A stretch of DNA of 11,106 nt from Saccoglossus kowalevskii (taxonomy: Eukaryota; Hemichordata; Enteropneusta; Harrimaniidae). The notes beneath the pieces were generated by a model. It worked only from the letters and a program-made list of their open reading frames with translations. It made no database searches and was not told where the DNA came from. Below are positions 1 to 8,606 of the stretch, in pieces; position 1 is the stretch's first letter, and the number at the start of each line of letters is the position of its first letter. A program made the translations under genes and the position numbers. The stretch covers positions 369,344 to 380,449 of the forward strand of contig NW_003109089.1 in NCBI RefSeq assembly GCF_000003605.2, read 5' to 3'.

Positions 1-89
1 CCCCCCCCCATGTGCAAGATTAGTGTTGATAAATATGATCTTTTTACAATTTTTTATGCTTTCCCAGTGCAAGCACAACTGAGATGTTA

Positions 90-425
90 GATCTGGATGC
101 GAAACAGCTAAATCATCCTTGGAATTACACAGTTATTTAACTTTTGTAAGTTTTTTTTTTTTGCACTCATTGATCTGCAAAGCACTCAAATGAATTCACA
201 AATGAGTTTTGATCTGAATTTGATGCAGTTAAATTATTCCTAGAATTATATAGTTATTAAATCTTAATTGGTTAATTTGTTTGTGCTCATTTATCTGCCC
301 AGCAATCAAATGAGATCACAAACCAGTTTTGATCTGAATGTGATGCAGTCAAATCAATTACATTGTTATTAAATCTTGCTAAAGTTTTTATGTACTCATG
401 ATCTGTGCAGTACTCTAAGTTGCCA
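90..425. repeat. Diverged 120-bp tandem repeat, about 2.8 copies
   Basis: The phrase gatctg.at..ga..cag..aaat recurs at 90, 211 and 331, so the periods are 121 and 120 bp. Each unit continues with a block like tagttattaaatctt, a T-rich stretch, then tgcactcattgatctgc and caaatga..tcaca. The third unit is shortened by about 25 bp. Identity is moderate, so the array is old. The first unit contains a run of about 14 T near 149-162. The DNA just before position 90 keeps faint similarity, so the repeat may start earlier. Confidence 0.8.
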
Positions 426-822
426 TTTATGTTTAGGTATATAGGACCAATATTGCGCAAATGCATGGCAAGCCAAGCACATATTCTTTTATTAAAAGTA
501 TAAAATATTACAGAGAAACCTCTTAATCCCTATAAATGCACCAATTATTGATGCAATTAATTTTCTTTAATGCAATGTTAGTTTTAATTAAAAACAACCC
601 TAAAATATGCTGAAATAATGCAGAAAAGGTCTGGGACTGCACTATCACACTATTGTTTCCCTCAAGCTATTAAATAATAAGTTGTTGTTGATATTTTAAT
701 CTGTTAGGTAGATTTGAGTGAGATTAGGCTTAGATTTAAGGTGAGATTAGAAAAGGTCTGTGATTAATTATTCTATTTAAAATATAAACACAATCTGTCT
801 GATGTATACAGGTGAGCAGTGT
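426..822. other. Non-coding stretch, nothing identified
   Basis: This is AT-rich sequence with stops in all frames and no recognised element. The only local structure is a short direct repeat of gtgagattag near 717-750. It lies downstream of the FERM exon on that gene's strand, so it may be intron or 3' flank. No F3-lobe exon was recognised here. Confidence 0.5.
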
Positions 823-1059
823 ATTTTAACAACCAGTTCCCTCTTTTTATCACAAATTCACAAAATAGTCTTGTTTATAGTCTGCACTTTCCTATAGAAG
901 ATTAGGACAAAAATAGCAAAATTTTTAAGTAAAAACTGAAATTAACTCAAATTTTGTCCATTGGCTCTAAAATTATGGTTCATTTTCAGAAATATTGAAG
1001 AATATACGAAAAATGTGCAAACAAATTTAGGCGAGAAAGTCTGGTGGTGAAAAGGTTAA
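823..1059 (+). mobile_element. Short inverted-repeat element, family A, copy 1 (piggyBac-like ends)
   Basis: The right end is CTGGTGGTGAAAAGGTTAA at 1041-1059. The left end (ttttaacaaccagttcc, 824-840) is a worn inverted copy of it. The interior (tatcacaaattcaca, then tctgcactttcctat, then aaaatagc.aaattttt, then gaaatattgaagaat) aligns along its length with the reverse complement of 5899-6092. This copy has roughly 40 bp extra in the middle. No transposase is encoded, so it is a non-autonomous (MITE-type) element. The piggyBac assignment rests only on TTAA adjoining CCTTTTCACC ends and is tentative. Confidence 0.75.
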
Positions 1060-1545
1060 AATTAATGGGTTTGCATGTATGTCATATCTTATTAGTACAC
1101 AGGCTCATTTGAGGTTGGTCTGCAATGTTTACCCATCAACAGTATGTATCATGCGAATATTTAAATCAGCAACCAGAAATTGTTATGAATTCTATGGTGA
1201 CACAGTAAAGTAATTTCACTAGAAGTCCCCCCCCCCAAATGTATACTGCTCAAAACAACAAGCATAAGAAGAATTGTTTTTGGTTCTGAGATGTTCCAAA
1301 AAAATGGTACAGTACGTGGTCCACCTTTTTATTACTATTACTTTTTTTTTTTTTGCAGTGTTCAGGCAAGAAACAAAACAAAAAATTGTGAGCGGCCAGC
1401 CCCCTTCAGAATTGACGAAAACAGTGACCAGAAACAAATTATGTATTTTCTTGCCTAGACATATACATATATACAAGGCGATTTAGCTGATGAATAGTTG
1501 TGTGATTATTTCATGACTAATAAAATTTAAATAAATCCAGCTTAC
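1060..1545. other. Non-coding stretch beside the FERM exon (probable intron)
   Basis: It holds a run of about ten C at 1227-1236 and, on the plus strand, a long T tract ending in tgcag near 1340-1358. Short open frames here cross the homopolymers and do not resemble known proteins. As it follows the FERM donor on the minus strand, at least the part next to 1545 should be intron. Confidence 0.55.
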
Positions 1546-1548
1546 CGT
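1540..1548 (-). other. Splice donor of the FERM exon
   Basis: On the minus strand the exon ends ...AAGACG and continues gtaagc, a near-consensus donor that cuts after codon 241 (Thr) in phase 0. Downstream the frame runs 20 further codons (VSWIYLNF...) to a stop without any FERM resemblance. This fits intron read-through and supports ending the coding part at 1546. Confidence 0.8.
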
Positions 1549-2247
1549 CTTAGAAAACTTTGATCCAAAAAGTTCCTTGACGAAATACACTTTACAGTTA
1601 TATCCAGGCAAATCCATACACATGCGCACATATATTTGTTTTGCACGTCGTTCAGCACTAACTTGGTCAGCTTCCATTCCCATCAACTCGCCATATTTAT
1701 GATATTGTCGTTTCACAAGTTTGGCAATATTTTTAATTTCAATATAGCCTGGTGGTAAATAACCATGCAGTTTATCTTTCTTTAAAGCAATTGACTTCAC
1801 TTTGGCTTTTTCGCGTAACACTCTCGCCTTCTCACGGCTGCTCTCCCAGCCTAAGTATCGACTATATGACAGTAACTCGTCCTGTTTTGATCTAGCTGTA
1901 TTTTGGCATGGCAAATGGAATGCTCCTGATTTAGCAGCAGGTTGTTTGCGTTGTTTAACCGGACTTACTTCCAACATTTCATTCACAAAGTCTGTCCTTT
2001 CTCTTGATTTGCCATTGCTCTCACTTGATTCAACATCAATTAACGATGTATCAGCCGTTGCAAAATGCCTCACACCTTCCCTCATCTTGTCTCCTCCAGT
2101 GTCGCAGTTTTCGTCCTGTGTAGATTTGTCTTCATCTGACTTGATCTTGGATTCCCACAGCTCTTCGATATTCAACTGTAGGCCAGCTAAATTGATGGCC
2201 TCTTCTTGAGGACATGGAATCTCCCCACTCACTATTAATTGCTGGAG
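1546..2247 (-). CDS. Internal exon of a FERM-domain protein (talin/kindlin-like F2 lobe with a long insert)
   Basis: This is a 234-codon exon, open and in phase 0 at both ends. Numbering is from the upstream in-frame ATG at 2268, so the exon starts at residue 8. Residues 8-38 (LQQLIVSGEIPC, then QEEAINLAGLQLNIEELW) match the first helices of a FERM middle lobe. Residues 171-235 (LPPGY, KLVKRQYHKYGELMG, AERRAKQIYVRMCMDLPGY, CKVYFVKE) match its last helices and the step into the F3 lobe. The closest family pattern I recall is talin/kindlin. Between them lie about 130 polar, charged residues, with an SPVKQRKQ segment at 102-109 and a Lys/Arg-rich stretch at 144-166. FERM proteins usually link membranes or receptors to the cytoskeleton; that role is family knowledge, not shown here. 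The ATG at 2268 probably lies in the intron, because a good acceptor separates it from the exon. Neither the F1 nor the F3 exon was found. The exact gene is not recognised. Confidence 0.8.
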
Positions 2248-2268
2248 CTGAAACATGATATTAGACAT
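2242..2268 (-). other. Splice acceptor of the FERM exon, with a possible second acceptor 6 nt inside
   Basis: The minus strand reads tctaatatcatgtttcag and then CTCCAGCAA. The first CAG (ending at 2248) follows a modest pyrimidine run and opens the exon in phase 0 at Leu-8. A second CAG ends at 2242. Using it would remove two codons (Leu-Gln) and keep the frame. Which one is used cannot be told from sequence alone. Confidence 0.7.
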
Positions 2269-3574
2269 AACATAAATTGATATGATATCAGTACTACAAT
2301 GATAAGTTCAACTAAAGAACAAATCAACTTCCGGCTGCTCAGGTTAAATAAAGCCTCAGCAACTCAAAGAATGCACCATGTGTAAACTGTGAGAATGCAT
2401 TGAACAAATCAAGGCTTTAACAATGGAAGCCTTTTCATCACTCTGTGTACAAGTACGGTATCAGTACATGCACTGTCACTGAAAAAGACACGTGGCATTT
2501 TACATAAAATAAAAAAAGACTGACCATGGTTTTAAATTTTTAGATGACACAAGATATAGCTACACAGGATATAAACTGGACAGACAGTAATTATCTTACA
2601 GACGTCGTCCGTGATAGAACAATCTTGTTTGCACATTGCTTCAGTAAGTGAATGAATGAATGAATGGAAAGCAACTTGGGGTTTACTTAAAGCCATTGTA
2701 AAGTGGGCGTGTCCCTGTTGTAGTAACTTGCTCACAGACCTTATATCCACCTCATTGGCATGAAAAGAAAGCCTTTGTCACACTTCAATGCATACACTAT
2801 GTTTTATAGTATTGTTATTCACTACAGAAGCCCAGGTTGAGTTACTGTACTGGTCAAATACCTTTATAATTTGCATAATGTCACGTAATGTTGACGAATT
2901 TGTGATTAAACCTCCCTTTAGTGGACATGCTCAGGTATGCCAATGATCTGGTAACAGAGTTCCAGAGATTGCCAATACTTTTAAAGTAAAGGCACTCAAC
3001 ACATGTACAACCTATGCACCGAACACCAATTTTCCTACAAAAAATGAATTTGGAAATTCCAATGTATGTTTTCACAATTTCCTTCTTAATTTGGATTAAA
3101 TAAACATAAAAAAAACTTTGTGAAAGACTGACTTGGTGTTCACAATATTATGGTTTTTAATATATAGTATAAAATCATTTCAGTATAATAATAAACTCAT
3201 ATGATATGATTACATAATAATTGTTTATGATATATACATGTAGATACAAATTTGACAGATATTAACATACTACTTTGCATGATATTTGCATAATAATTAT
3301 TGAGGAGTTTCCAGGACGATCCTGTATGTGCCTAACAAATTTGTAAGATGATAGCATATACAGATGCATTAATTTGGACGATGATTAATGTCACTTAGAT
3401 ATACTACACCTAAGTGGGGGGAAAAAAAAAATATTTAATTCCAGTAAACACACTGATCACCACTTTCTGAATATTTGCTATAAAGGTATGCTTTTGGCGG
3501 GAGAAATTATGATGCTCAAAGAAGATTGATATACTGGCATCCCAAAACCTATGAAGTGGATATATTCCCAGTGT
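2269..3574. other. Probable intron or flank, no confirmed gene
   Basis: It begins with the intron upstream of the FERM exon. It is AT-rich with scattered short frames. A GC-richer patch at 2600-2750 on the minus strand could be read as a short exon with a gtaaga donor at 2599, but it crosses a simple repeat and its phase does not fit the FERM exon. A minus-strand frame at 2881-3075 contains an LWNS motif (see findings). Otherwise nothing is recognised. Confidence 0.5.
2649..2666. repeat. TGAA microsatellite, 4.5 units
   Basis: Four perfect TGAA units followed by TG. It is a simple repeat with no visible function. Confidence 0.9.
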
Positions 3575-3687
3575 TTTAAAGGGGGTATTCAATATGGTCC
3601 CTATGGAACGTATGCAACACATGAAAATACATTGCTTGTTTACATACAATGTGAAACACATGCTGTATGACAACTGCCACCCTTCAA
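3575..3687. mobile_element. Probable short inverted-repeat element, family B (TTAAAGGGCGG ends)
   Basis: The right end read on the minus strand, TTGAAGGGTGGCAGTTGTC (3687-3669), matches the right end of the 8917-9224 element at 17 of 19 positions. Similarity continues inward through a gcatgtgt...cacatt...gtaaaca block. The left end, tttaaagggggtattc at 3575-3590, is a poorer inverted match. The right end is well supported; the left boundary is uncertain. Confidence 0.5.
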
Positions 3688-3878
3688 CACAGGGCAAACT
3701 ATTAAAACTTGAATATATAAATACATGTGTGAGCAAGTCATTAATTAGAGAGAAATGAAGGAAAGGAACATGTCAACTTTTTCGTTTTGGATGTTTGACA
3801 TTTCAGCAAGAACTCTGTGCATGCAACATGTAAAGTGGTATACAATGGTGGTTGAATAAACATGACATTTGTGTAATT

Positions 3879-4060
3879 TACTGTAAAATATTTTCGCTGG
3901 AATTAATTTTGGCTGAAAACACTTGTTGGTGTTTTGTATGGAATTTATTTTCACTAATTTTTGATGAGTTGATTGTAAAATATAGGGAAAAAAGTATATT
4001 CGCTGGATTTTATTTTCACTGAATCATTCCTTCAGCGAAAATAAAGTATTACACAGTTTA
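3879..4060. mobile_element. Short inverted-repeat element, family C (TA-CTGTAAA ends)
   Basis: It starts TACTGTAAAATATTTTCGCT. It ends agcgaaaataaagtattacacagtt, whose reverse complement resembles that start and matches better still the ends of the 7937-8066 copy. The interior alternates ttcgctgg / attttcact phrases and shares tgaatcattcctt.agcgaaaata with the 7937-8066 copy in the same orientation. TA at the borders fits Tc1/mariner-type insertion, which is inference. No transposase is present. Confidence 0.75.
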
Positions 4061-4272
4061 GATAACAAACTATGAAGAACTGCAACTCTCTAGGAGTGAA
4101 CACAATATTTAGCATGACCAGCACAAATACCAGAGCGGATGGAATACTTTGTATGCTCTATCAATCTTATTTGCACCATGGAACGAACGTGCCCCATATA
4201 TAACAGGTTCCAGTAGAATTGCTGTATTGAGGTCTACAAGTAAACACACACAGGCAATTCTTCAAATACATG

Positions 4273-4483
4273 TACTGTAAACGAATTAATTTTCACTGAG
4301 TTTAAATTTCACTGATTTAGCATTTCAGGCATATTCAATGGATTTTAAATTTGCGGTTTTATCATTTAGGTAATGTGTTTTATGCTAAATTTTAAATATT
4401 CACTGGGTTTTAGTTTAGCGCATTTTCCAGTCAGCAAAATAAGCAAAATTAAAACCCAGAAAACAATTAACCCTTTTACAGTA
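4273..4483. mobile_element. Short inverted-repeat element, family C-like, diverged member
   Basis: The left end is tactgtaaacgaattaattt. The right end is aattaacccttttacagta, whose reverse complement begins TACTGTAAAAGGGTTAATT, so the two ends match over most of 20 bases. The interior carries ttttcactgagttt, attcactgggtttt and aaaacccag, the same style as the other family C copies but without close alignment. It is non-autonomous. Confidence 0.65.
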
Positions 4484-5898
4484 CCATATTTGCTCAAATA
4501 GAAGTGCATACAAACATCACATTGGTTGTATACTGAGTCACCATAAAAACACTTCAGTCAGTAATTTTTGTAAGCACATAAGCTTCTAACAGAACAATAC
4601 ATGACATTGCATGCACGAAAATTTCAGTTTCTTATTTTTAGTTTATACTGAAACTATCACACTTGTGGGTTAAATTTGGACTTGCAATAACTGTTATGAA
4701 CAAACCTAATTGCCAATTGTGAGAAAAATAAATAATTATTTTTAAGGGCACTGGGACAAATTCCAATAATATAAACTATATTTGATGTATTGGAATCAAC
4801 AAGCTTATTTACAGTTTATATAAAACTGTAACAAGTCTGTTTTATAGCAAATTTCAGCAAGGCATTTATTTGCATGAAACAGTGTCTGTATAAATTTACA
4901 AGTTAGAATTTTTACTAAATCTAAATGCGATAAAACACTGATCTTTAAATTTAGCCTCTTACTTCCATGTTGGTCAATATAAAAAGTTCATTCTTACAGA
5001 AAAATACAGTGAAACCTGTGCAACTGAGCACCACGAAAATGAGAATATTATACAGTTTTCAATTTTCACATATTTGTTGTCAAGTAATTAGTCAGGTATT
5101 CGACTGTAAGCTTATTATGAGCCGCTTTGACATTATAATAAGGAATTACTTTATATACATGTACAATCAAAAACTAATCAGATATACAAAGTTACTCTGT
5201 CAACTGGTCTGGAAACAAGTATTGTTAAAATTGTCGATCACCTCCAGTATTATAGAAGATTCTTGTTGAGTCTTACTGCCAAGCACGTACTCACTTTATT
5301 GGCCATTCTCCAAATACTAATCCATGAGTTTTATTTCTAGTTGATGTATATTCTATAGTTATAGTGACAGTCTGAACTCTCCAGAATACTGTACATTATT
5401 CGAGGGATATTTTGAGATCTCTATATCATGTCAACAAATCACTGTACACTCATAATTAGTGTATATAAACAATGTATTGTACATGCATTGTAAAGGTCAC
5501 ATGGGACTCGTATCGAAAAGGACGCGGAATTTAAATGCAGCCAAAATCGTGTTTGATGATCAGGACTGGGACAGAGCTTGAGTTAGCATTATCGTGCAGT
5601 AAATCATAAGATAATTTAGCTTCATCACAAATGAGATTTTTTTGTGTATCAGGATGAGTGTCCTTATCTAATACACTGTATTTGGTTTGGAAACAAATTT
5701 AGGGTTGATGCATTCCATGCATATCAGGTAATTTCCAATCAAAAATTACTCAACCTCTACTACACATGTACACCTCCCCATGCATCTATTTCCTCCTACC
5801 TAGGATAGTGATGGGAATAGCATGTGATACCTGTCCATCAATAAAAAGTACCCAGTATATCTCCACCCACCAAAAATTCTGATTCCTAAAAAACTATT
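4484..5898. other. Non-coding stretch, nothing firmly identified
   Basis: AT-rich sequence without recognisable exons. The phrase cagtgaaacctgtgcaactg at 5008-5027 resembles the start of a repeat I have seen in several marine invertebrate genomes, but no matching end was found. A 100-codon frame at 4967-5269 is made of low-information AT-rich sequence and is not taken as a gene. Confidence 0.5.
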
Positions 5899-6092
5899 AA
5901 TAACCTTTTCAGGCCAAACTTTTTCTGCACTTTTTTTTTACATTCTTCAATATTTCAGAAAATGAAGCCCAGTTTTTACTCACAAAATTTGGCTATTTTT
6001 AGTCTTAATCTTTTGAAAGGAAAGTGCAGGCTATTAACTGTACTATTCTGTGGATTTGTGATGATAAAAGGAACTGGTGGTGAAAAGATTAA
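5899..6092 (-). mobile_element. Short inverted-repeat element, family A, copy 2
   Basis: On the minus strand it begins ttaatcttttcaccaccagt (6092-6073) and ends cctgaaaaggttat (about 5913-5900), an imperfect inverted repeat. Interior blocks tgcactttcctttc, aaaagattaagac, aaaaatagccaaatttt and gaaatattgaagaat match copy 1 at 823-1059. It lies in the opposite orientation about 4.8 kb away. It is about 40 bp shorter than copy 1 in the middle. Confidence 0.75.
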
Positions 6093-6261
6093 TAATTGCA
6101 GAAACTGCTCATTTTTTACATTGGCTCTGTACCTTCCCTAAATGCATCACATAGTTTACACACTGAATGTGAAGTTTTGTTGCAAAGATCTGAATCGCAT
6201 CAAGGGTATCGGAGAGGATGATGAATTAGTAACATTTTTGTTTTCTACTTTCAATTGACAC

Positions 6262-6380
6262 TCAACAGGCAGTAGTTGTCAAAATGTGTCTTGTTAGCTC
6301 CATTTGATATGTACAATGTATGTAAAGTTCAATACATGAAGTTTGAATGTGAGTTGCCTGGTGACCACTACCCTTTAAAA
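6262..6380. mobile_element. Possible short family B element, degenerate
   Basis: The left end, ggcagtagttgtc (6268-6280), agrees with the family B terminus ggcggtagtcgtc at 11 of 13 positions. The right end, read on the minus strand, is ttttaaagggtagtggtcac (6380-6361), also close to the family pattern. The interior does not align with the other copies. It could be a worn deletion derivative or chance. Confidence 0.4.
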
Positions 6381-6551
6381 GTCACCAAATGAGAGTGCAG
6401 CAAGTTATAAAAGTTGGCTACCATTAAACCTTATCGCCAGATTTTCTTGACTTTTATCATATGGCTTTTTTTTATGATGTTGCTCACAAAATCTACTTTA
6501 AACAATAAATTATGACCACCAAACTATTTGATGCACAAAATATGTGTCAAA

Positions 6552-7482
6552 CTATGAAAATGGTAATTTTTGTGAGCCATTTACCATTGGTTCCTATGGT
6601 AAAAATGACGATTTGTGGACCATTTACCATTGGTTCCTATGGTGAGAAAGGCGATTTGTGAGCCATTTACCATTGGTTTCTATGGTGAAAATGATGATTT
6701 GTGGACCATTTACCATTGGTTCCTATGGTGAGAAAGGCGATTTGTGAGCCATTTACCATTGATTCCTATGGTGAAAATGACGATTGTTAGCCATTTATCA
6801 TTGGTTCCTATGGTGAAAATGACGATTTGTGGACCATTTACCATTGGTTCCTATGGTGAGAAAGGCGATTTGCGAGCCATTTACCATTGGTTCCTATGGT
6901 GAAAATGACGATTGTGAGCCATTTACCATTGGTTCCTATGGTGAAAATGACGATTTGTGGACCATTTACCATTGGTTCCTATGGTGAGAAAGGCTATTTG
7001 TGAGCCATTTACCATTGGTTCCTATGGTGAAAATGACGATTTGTGGACCATTTACCATTGGTTTCTATGGTGAGAAAGGCAATTTGTGAGCCATTTACCA
7101 TTGGTTCCTATGGTGAAAATGATGATTTGTGAGCCATTTACCATTGGTTCCTATGGTGAGAAAGGCAATTTATGAGCCATTTACCATTGGTTCCTATGGT
7201 GAGAAAGGCAATTTGTGAGCCATTTACCATTGGTTCCTATGGTGAAAATGATGATTTGTGAGCCATTTACCATTGGTTCCTATGGTAAGAAAGGCAATTT
7301 ATGAGCCATTTACCATTGGTTCCTATGGTGAGAAAGGCAATTTGTGAGCCATTTACCATTGGTTCCTATGGTGAAAATGGCGATTTGTGGACCGTTTACC
7401 ATTGGTTCCTATGGTGAGAAAGGCGATTTGTGGACCATTTACCATTGGTTCCTATGGTGAAAATGGCGATTTGTGAGCCATT
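6552..7482. repeat. 43-bp minisatellite, 21 full copies with higher-order structure
   Basis: A partial unit (6552-6573) leads into full units starting at 6574, 6617, 6660, 6703, 6746, 6788, 6831, 6874, 6916, 6959, 7002, 7045, 7088, 7131, 7174, 7217, 7260, 7303, 7346, 7389 and 7432, then a truncated unit at 7475-7482. Spacing is 43 bp except two 42-bp units. The core, ACCATTGGTTCCTATGGT, is a quasi-palindrome: 14 of 18 positions pair. Units come in two types: one starts gagcc and ends gaaaatgacgattt, the other starts ggacc and ends gagaaaggcgattt. 43 is not a multiple of 3 and stops occur, so the array is not coding. Confidence 0.97.
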
Positions 7483-7936
7483 CTTATAGAAATAATTTCA
7501 AATAGGTTCTTTTTTGCATGTTTTCAAAAAAAATATGTTCATACACTTTTGTGTGAATCAATATTGATGTAACAATTTGATAGGCCGCAATAGTATGTAT
7601 CACACCACAAATAGAAAATGTATTGTTGCTATGAGATGGAGCAATTTCTTTTGTTTAAAATAAAACTTGGACCACATGCTCGATATGCAAACCTTTTTTG
7701 GTAATGTAATAATAGCAGTTTTCAGAAAATTGGACACACTAGTACAGTGAGTACTCCACTGAGGACATTTATTCACTGTTGCAAATATCTAATGTATGTA
7801 ATTGAGTATTTGATTCAGCTTCAACTCAAGGGGGACAGAACAAAAGTGAAGGAAAAAATTATGCAACAAGACAGAACTGAATCAACAGTTTCCATCTGAT
7901 ACTGTTTGCTGCAGGACAGAATGTAATATAAACAAG
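7483..7936. other. Non-coding stretch, nothing identified
   Basis: AT-rich flank between the minisatellite and a family C element. No open frame of note, no repeats and no recognised motif. Confidence 0.5.
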
Positions 7937-8066
7937 TACTGTAAAATACTTTATTTTAGCTGGAGTTAATTTTCGCTGAAAAGACTTTATTTTATTTTTC
8001 CTGAATCATTCCTTAAGCGAAAATAGTGAAAATTTATTCCAAGTAAAAATAAAGTATTCTACAGTA
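7937..8066. mobile_element. Short inverted-repeat element, family C, best-preserved copy (130 bp)
   Basis: The left end is TACTGTAAAATACTTTATTT. The right end read in reverse complement is TACTGTAGAATACTTTATTT, identical except for one base. TA at both outer edges fits a TA target-site duplication of Tc1/mariner type. The interior has aattttcgctgaaaa and tgaatcattccttaagcgaaaa, shared with 3879-4060. It is too short to encode a transposase. Confidence 0.88.
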
Positions 8067-8606
8067 TTAAGTAAGAAGTCAGCAGATGAGACTGAATATT
8101 AATATTATCACATGTAGAGAATACAACCAGAAAAAACTGAGCAAAAAAAATTTTTAAACATTGGTGAGATTTGACCAAGAATTGAAGACTAATGTGAAAA
8201 TGCAATTTAATGAGCCACAACTTTATGACAAATTGTTTAACATGTTTGCTTAATGTTCCCTATGGAGTAATTAAACAGTAGCAGGATTGAACTGCTTAAT
8301 GTAATTGAATCTAGCGATGTTGCTGCAGGCAACTCACAGCAATCACTGTAAGTATGCTGATCACATACTTCAGTATTTTATGTGTGTACAATTCGAGCAA
8401 CATTTCTTCAATTAGCTTATTTCAGTTTAAACAATTTCAAAGTAATTAATTAACATTGAAAAGAATTACATGCACATTGTGTACATGAAACGAATGTCAA
8501 TGTGCTGAAATTTAGACTACAAGTTTACATTATGAAGCAAGTCACCACCAGCTATGCAGACATTATGAAACTATAATATATACATGTACGGCAACAAAGA
8601 GGTATC
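8067..8606. other. Non-coding stretch, nothing identified
   Basis: AT-rich, with no convincing exon. It contains one of the TACATGTA words (8581-8588). A plus-strand donor-like actgtaagt occurs at 8346-8354 without a supporting open frame. Confidence 0.5.

Noticed and set aside
1219-1476. Minus-strand frame containing WPLT and KRW, which recall the start of a FERM F3 lobe
   Set aside because: The spacing between the two motifs is wrong, the frame crosses poly-A and poly-G runs, no suitable splice sites flank it, and the rest does not resemble an F3 lobe.
1487-1530. ctgatgaatag resembling the core of a hammerhead ribozyme
   Set aside because: The second conserved GAAA box and the flanking helices are missing.
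1802-2209. 135-codon plus-strand open frame
   Set aside because: It is antisense to the FERM exon and rich in Ser/Leu, as expected from the complement of a coding sequence. It has no recognisable domain.
2532-2750. Minus-strand 72-codon frame as an upstream FERM exon
   Set aside because: It has no ATG start and no F1-lobe resemblance, part is encoded by the TGAA microsatellite, and the possible donor at 2599 leaves a phase that does not fit the phase-0 start of the FERM exon.
3410-3954. Two minus-strand frames of 108 and 69 codons
   Set aside because: They overlap transposable-element ends and AT-rich DNA, have no family resemblance and no splice support.
4967-5269. Plus-strand 100-codon frame
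   Set aside because: It is Ile/Leu/Tyr/Lys-rich with no domain-like pattern, the typical chance product of AT-rich sequence.
6552-7482. CRISPR-like array of regularly spaced repeats
   Set aside because: There are no unique spacers. The whole 43-bp unit is repeated, and the context is a eukaryotic genome.
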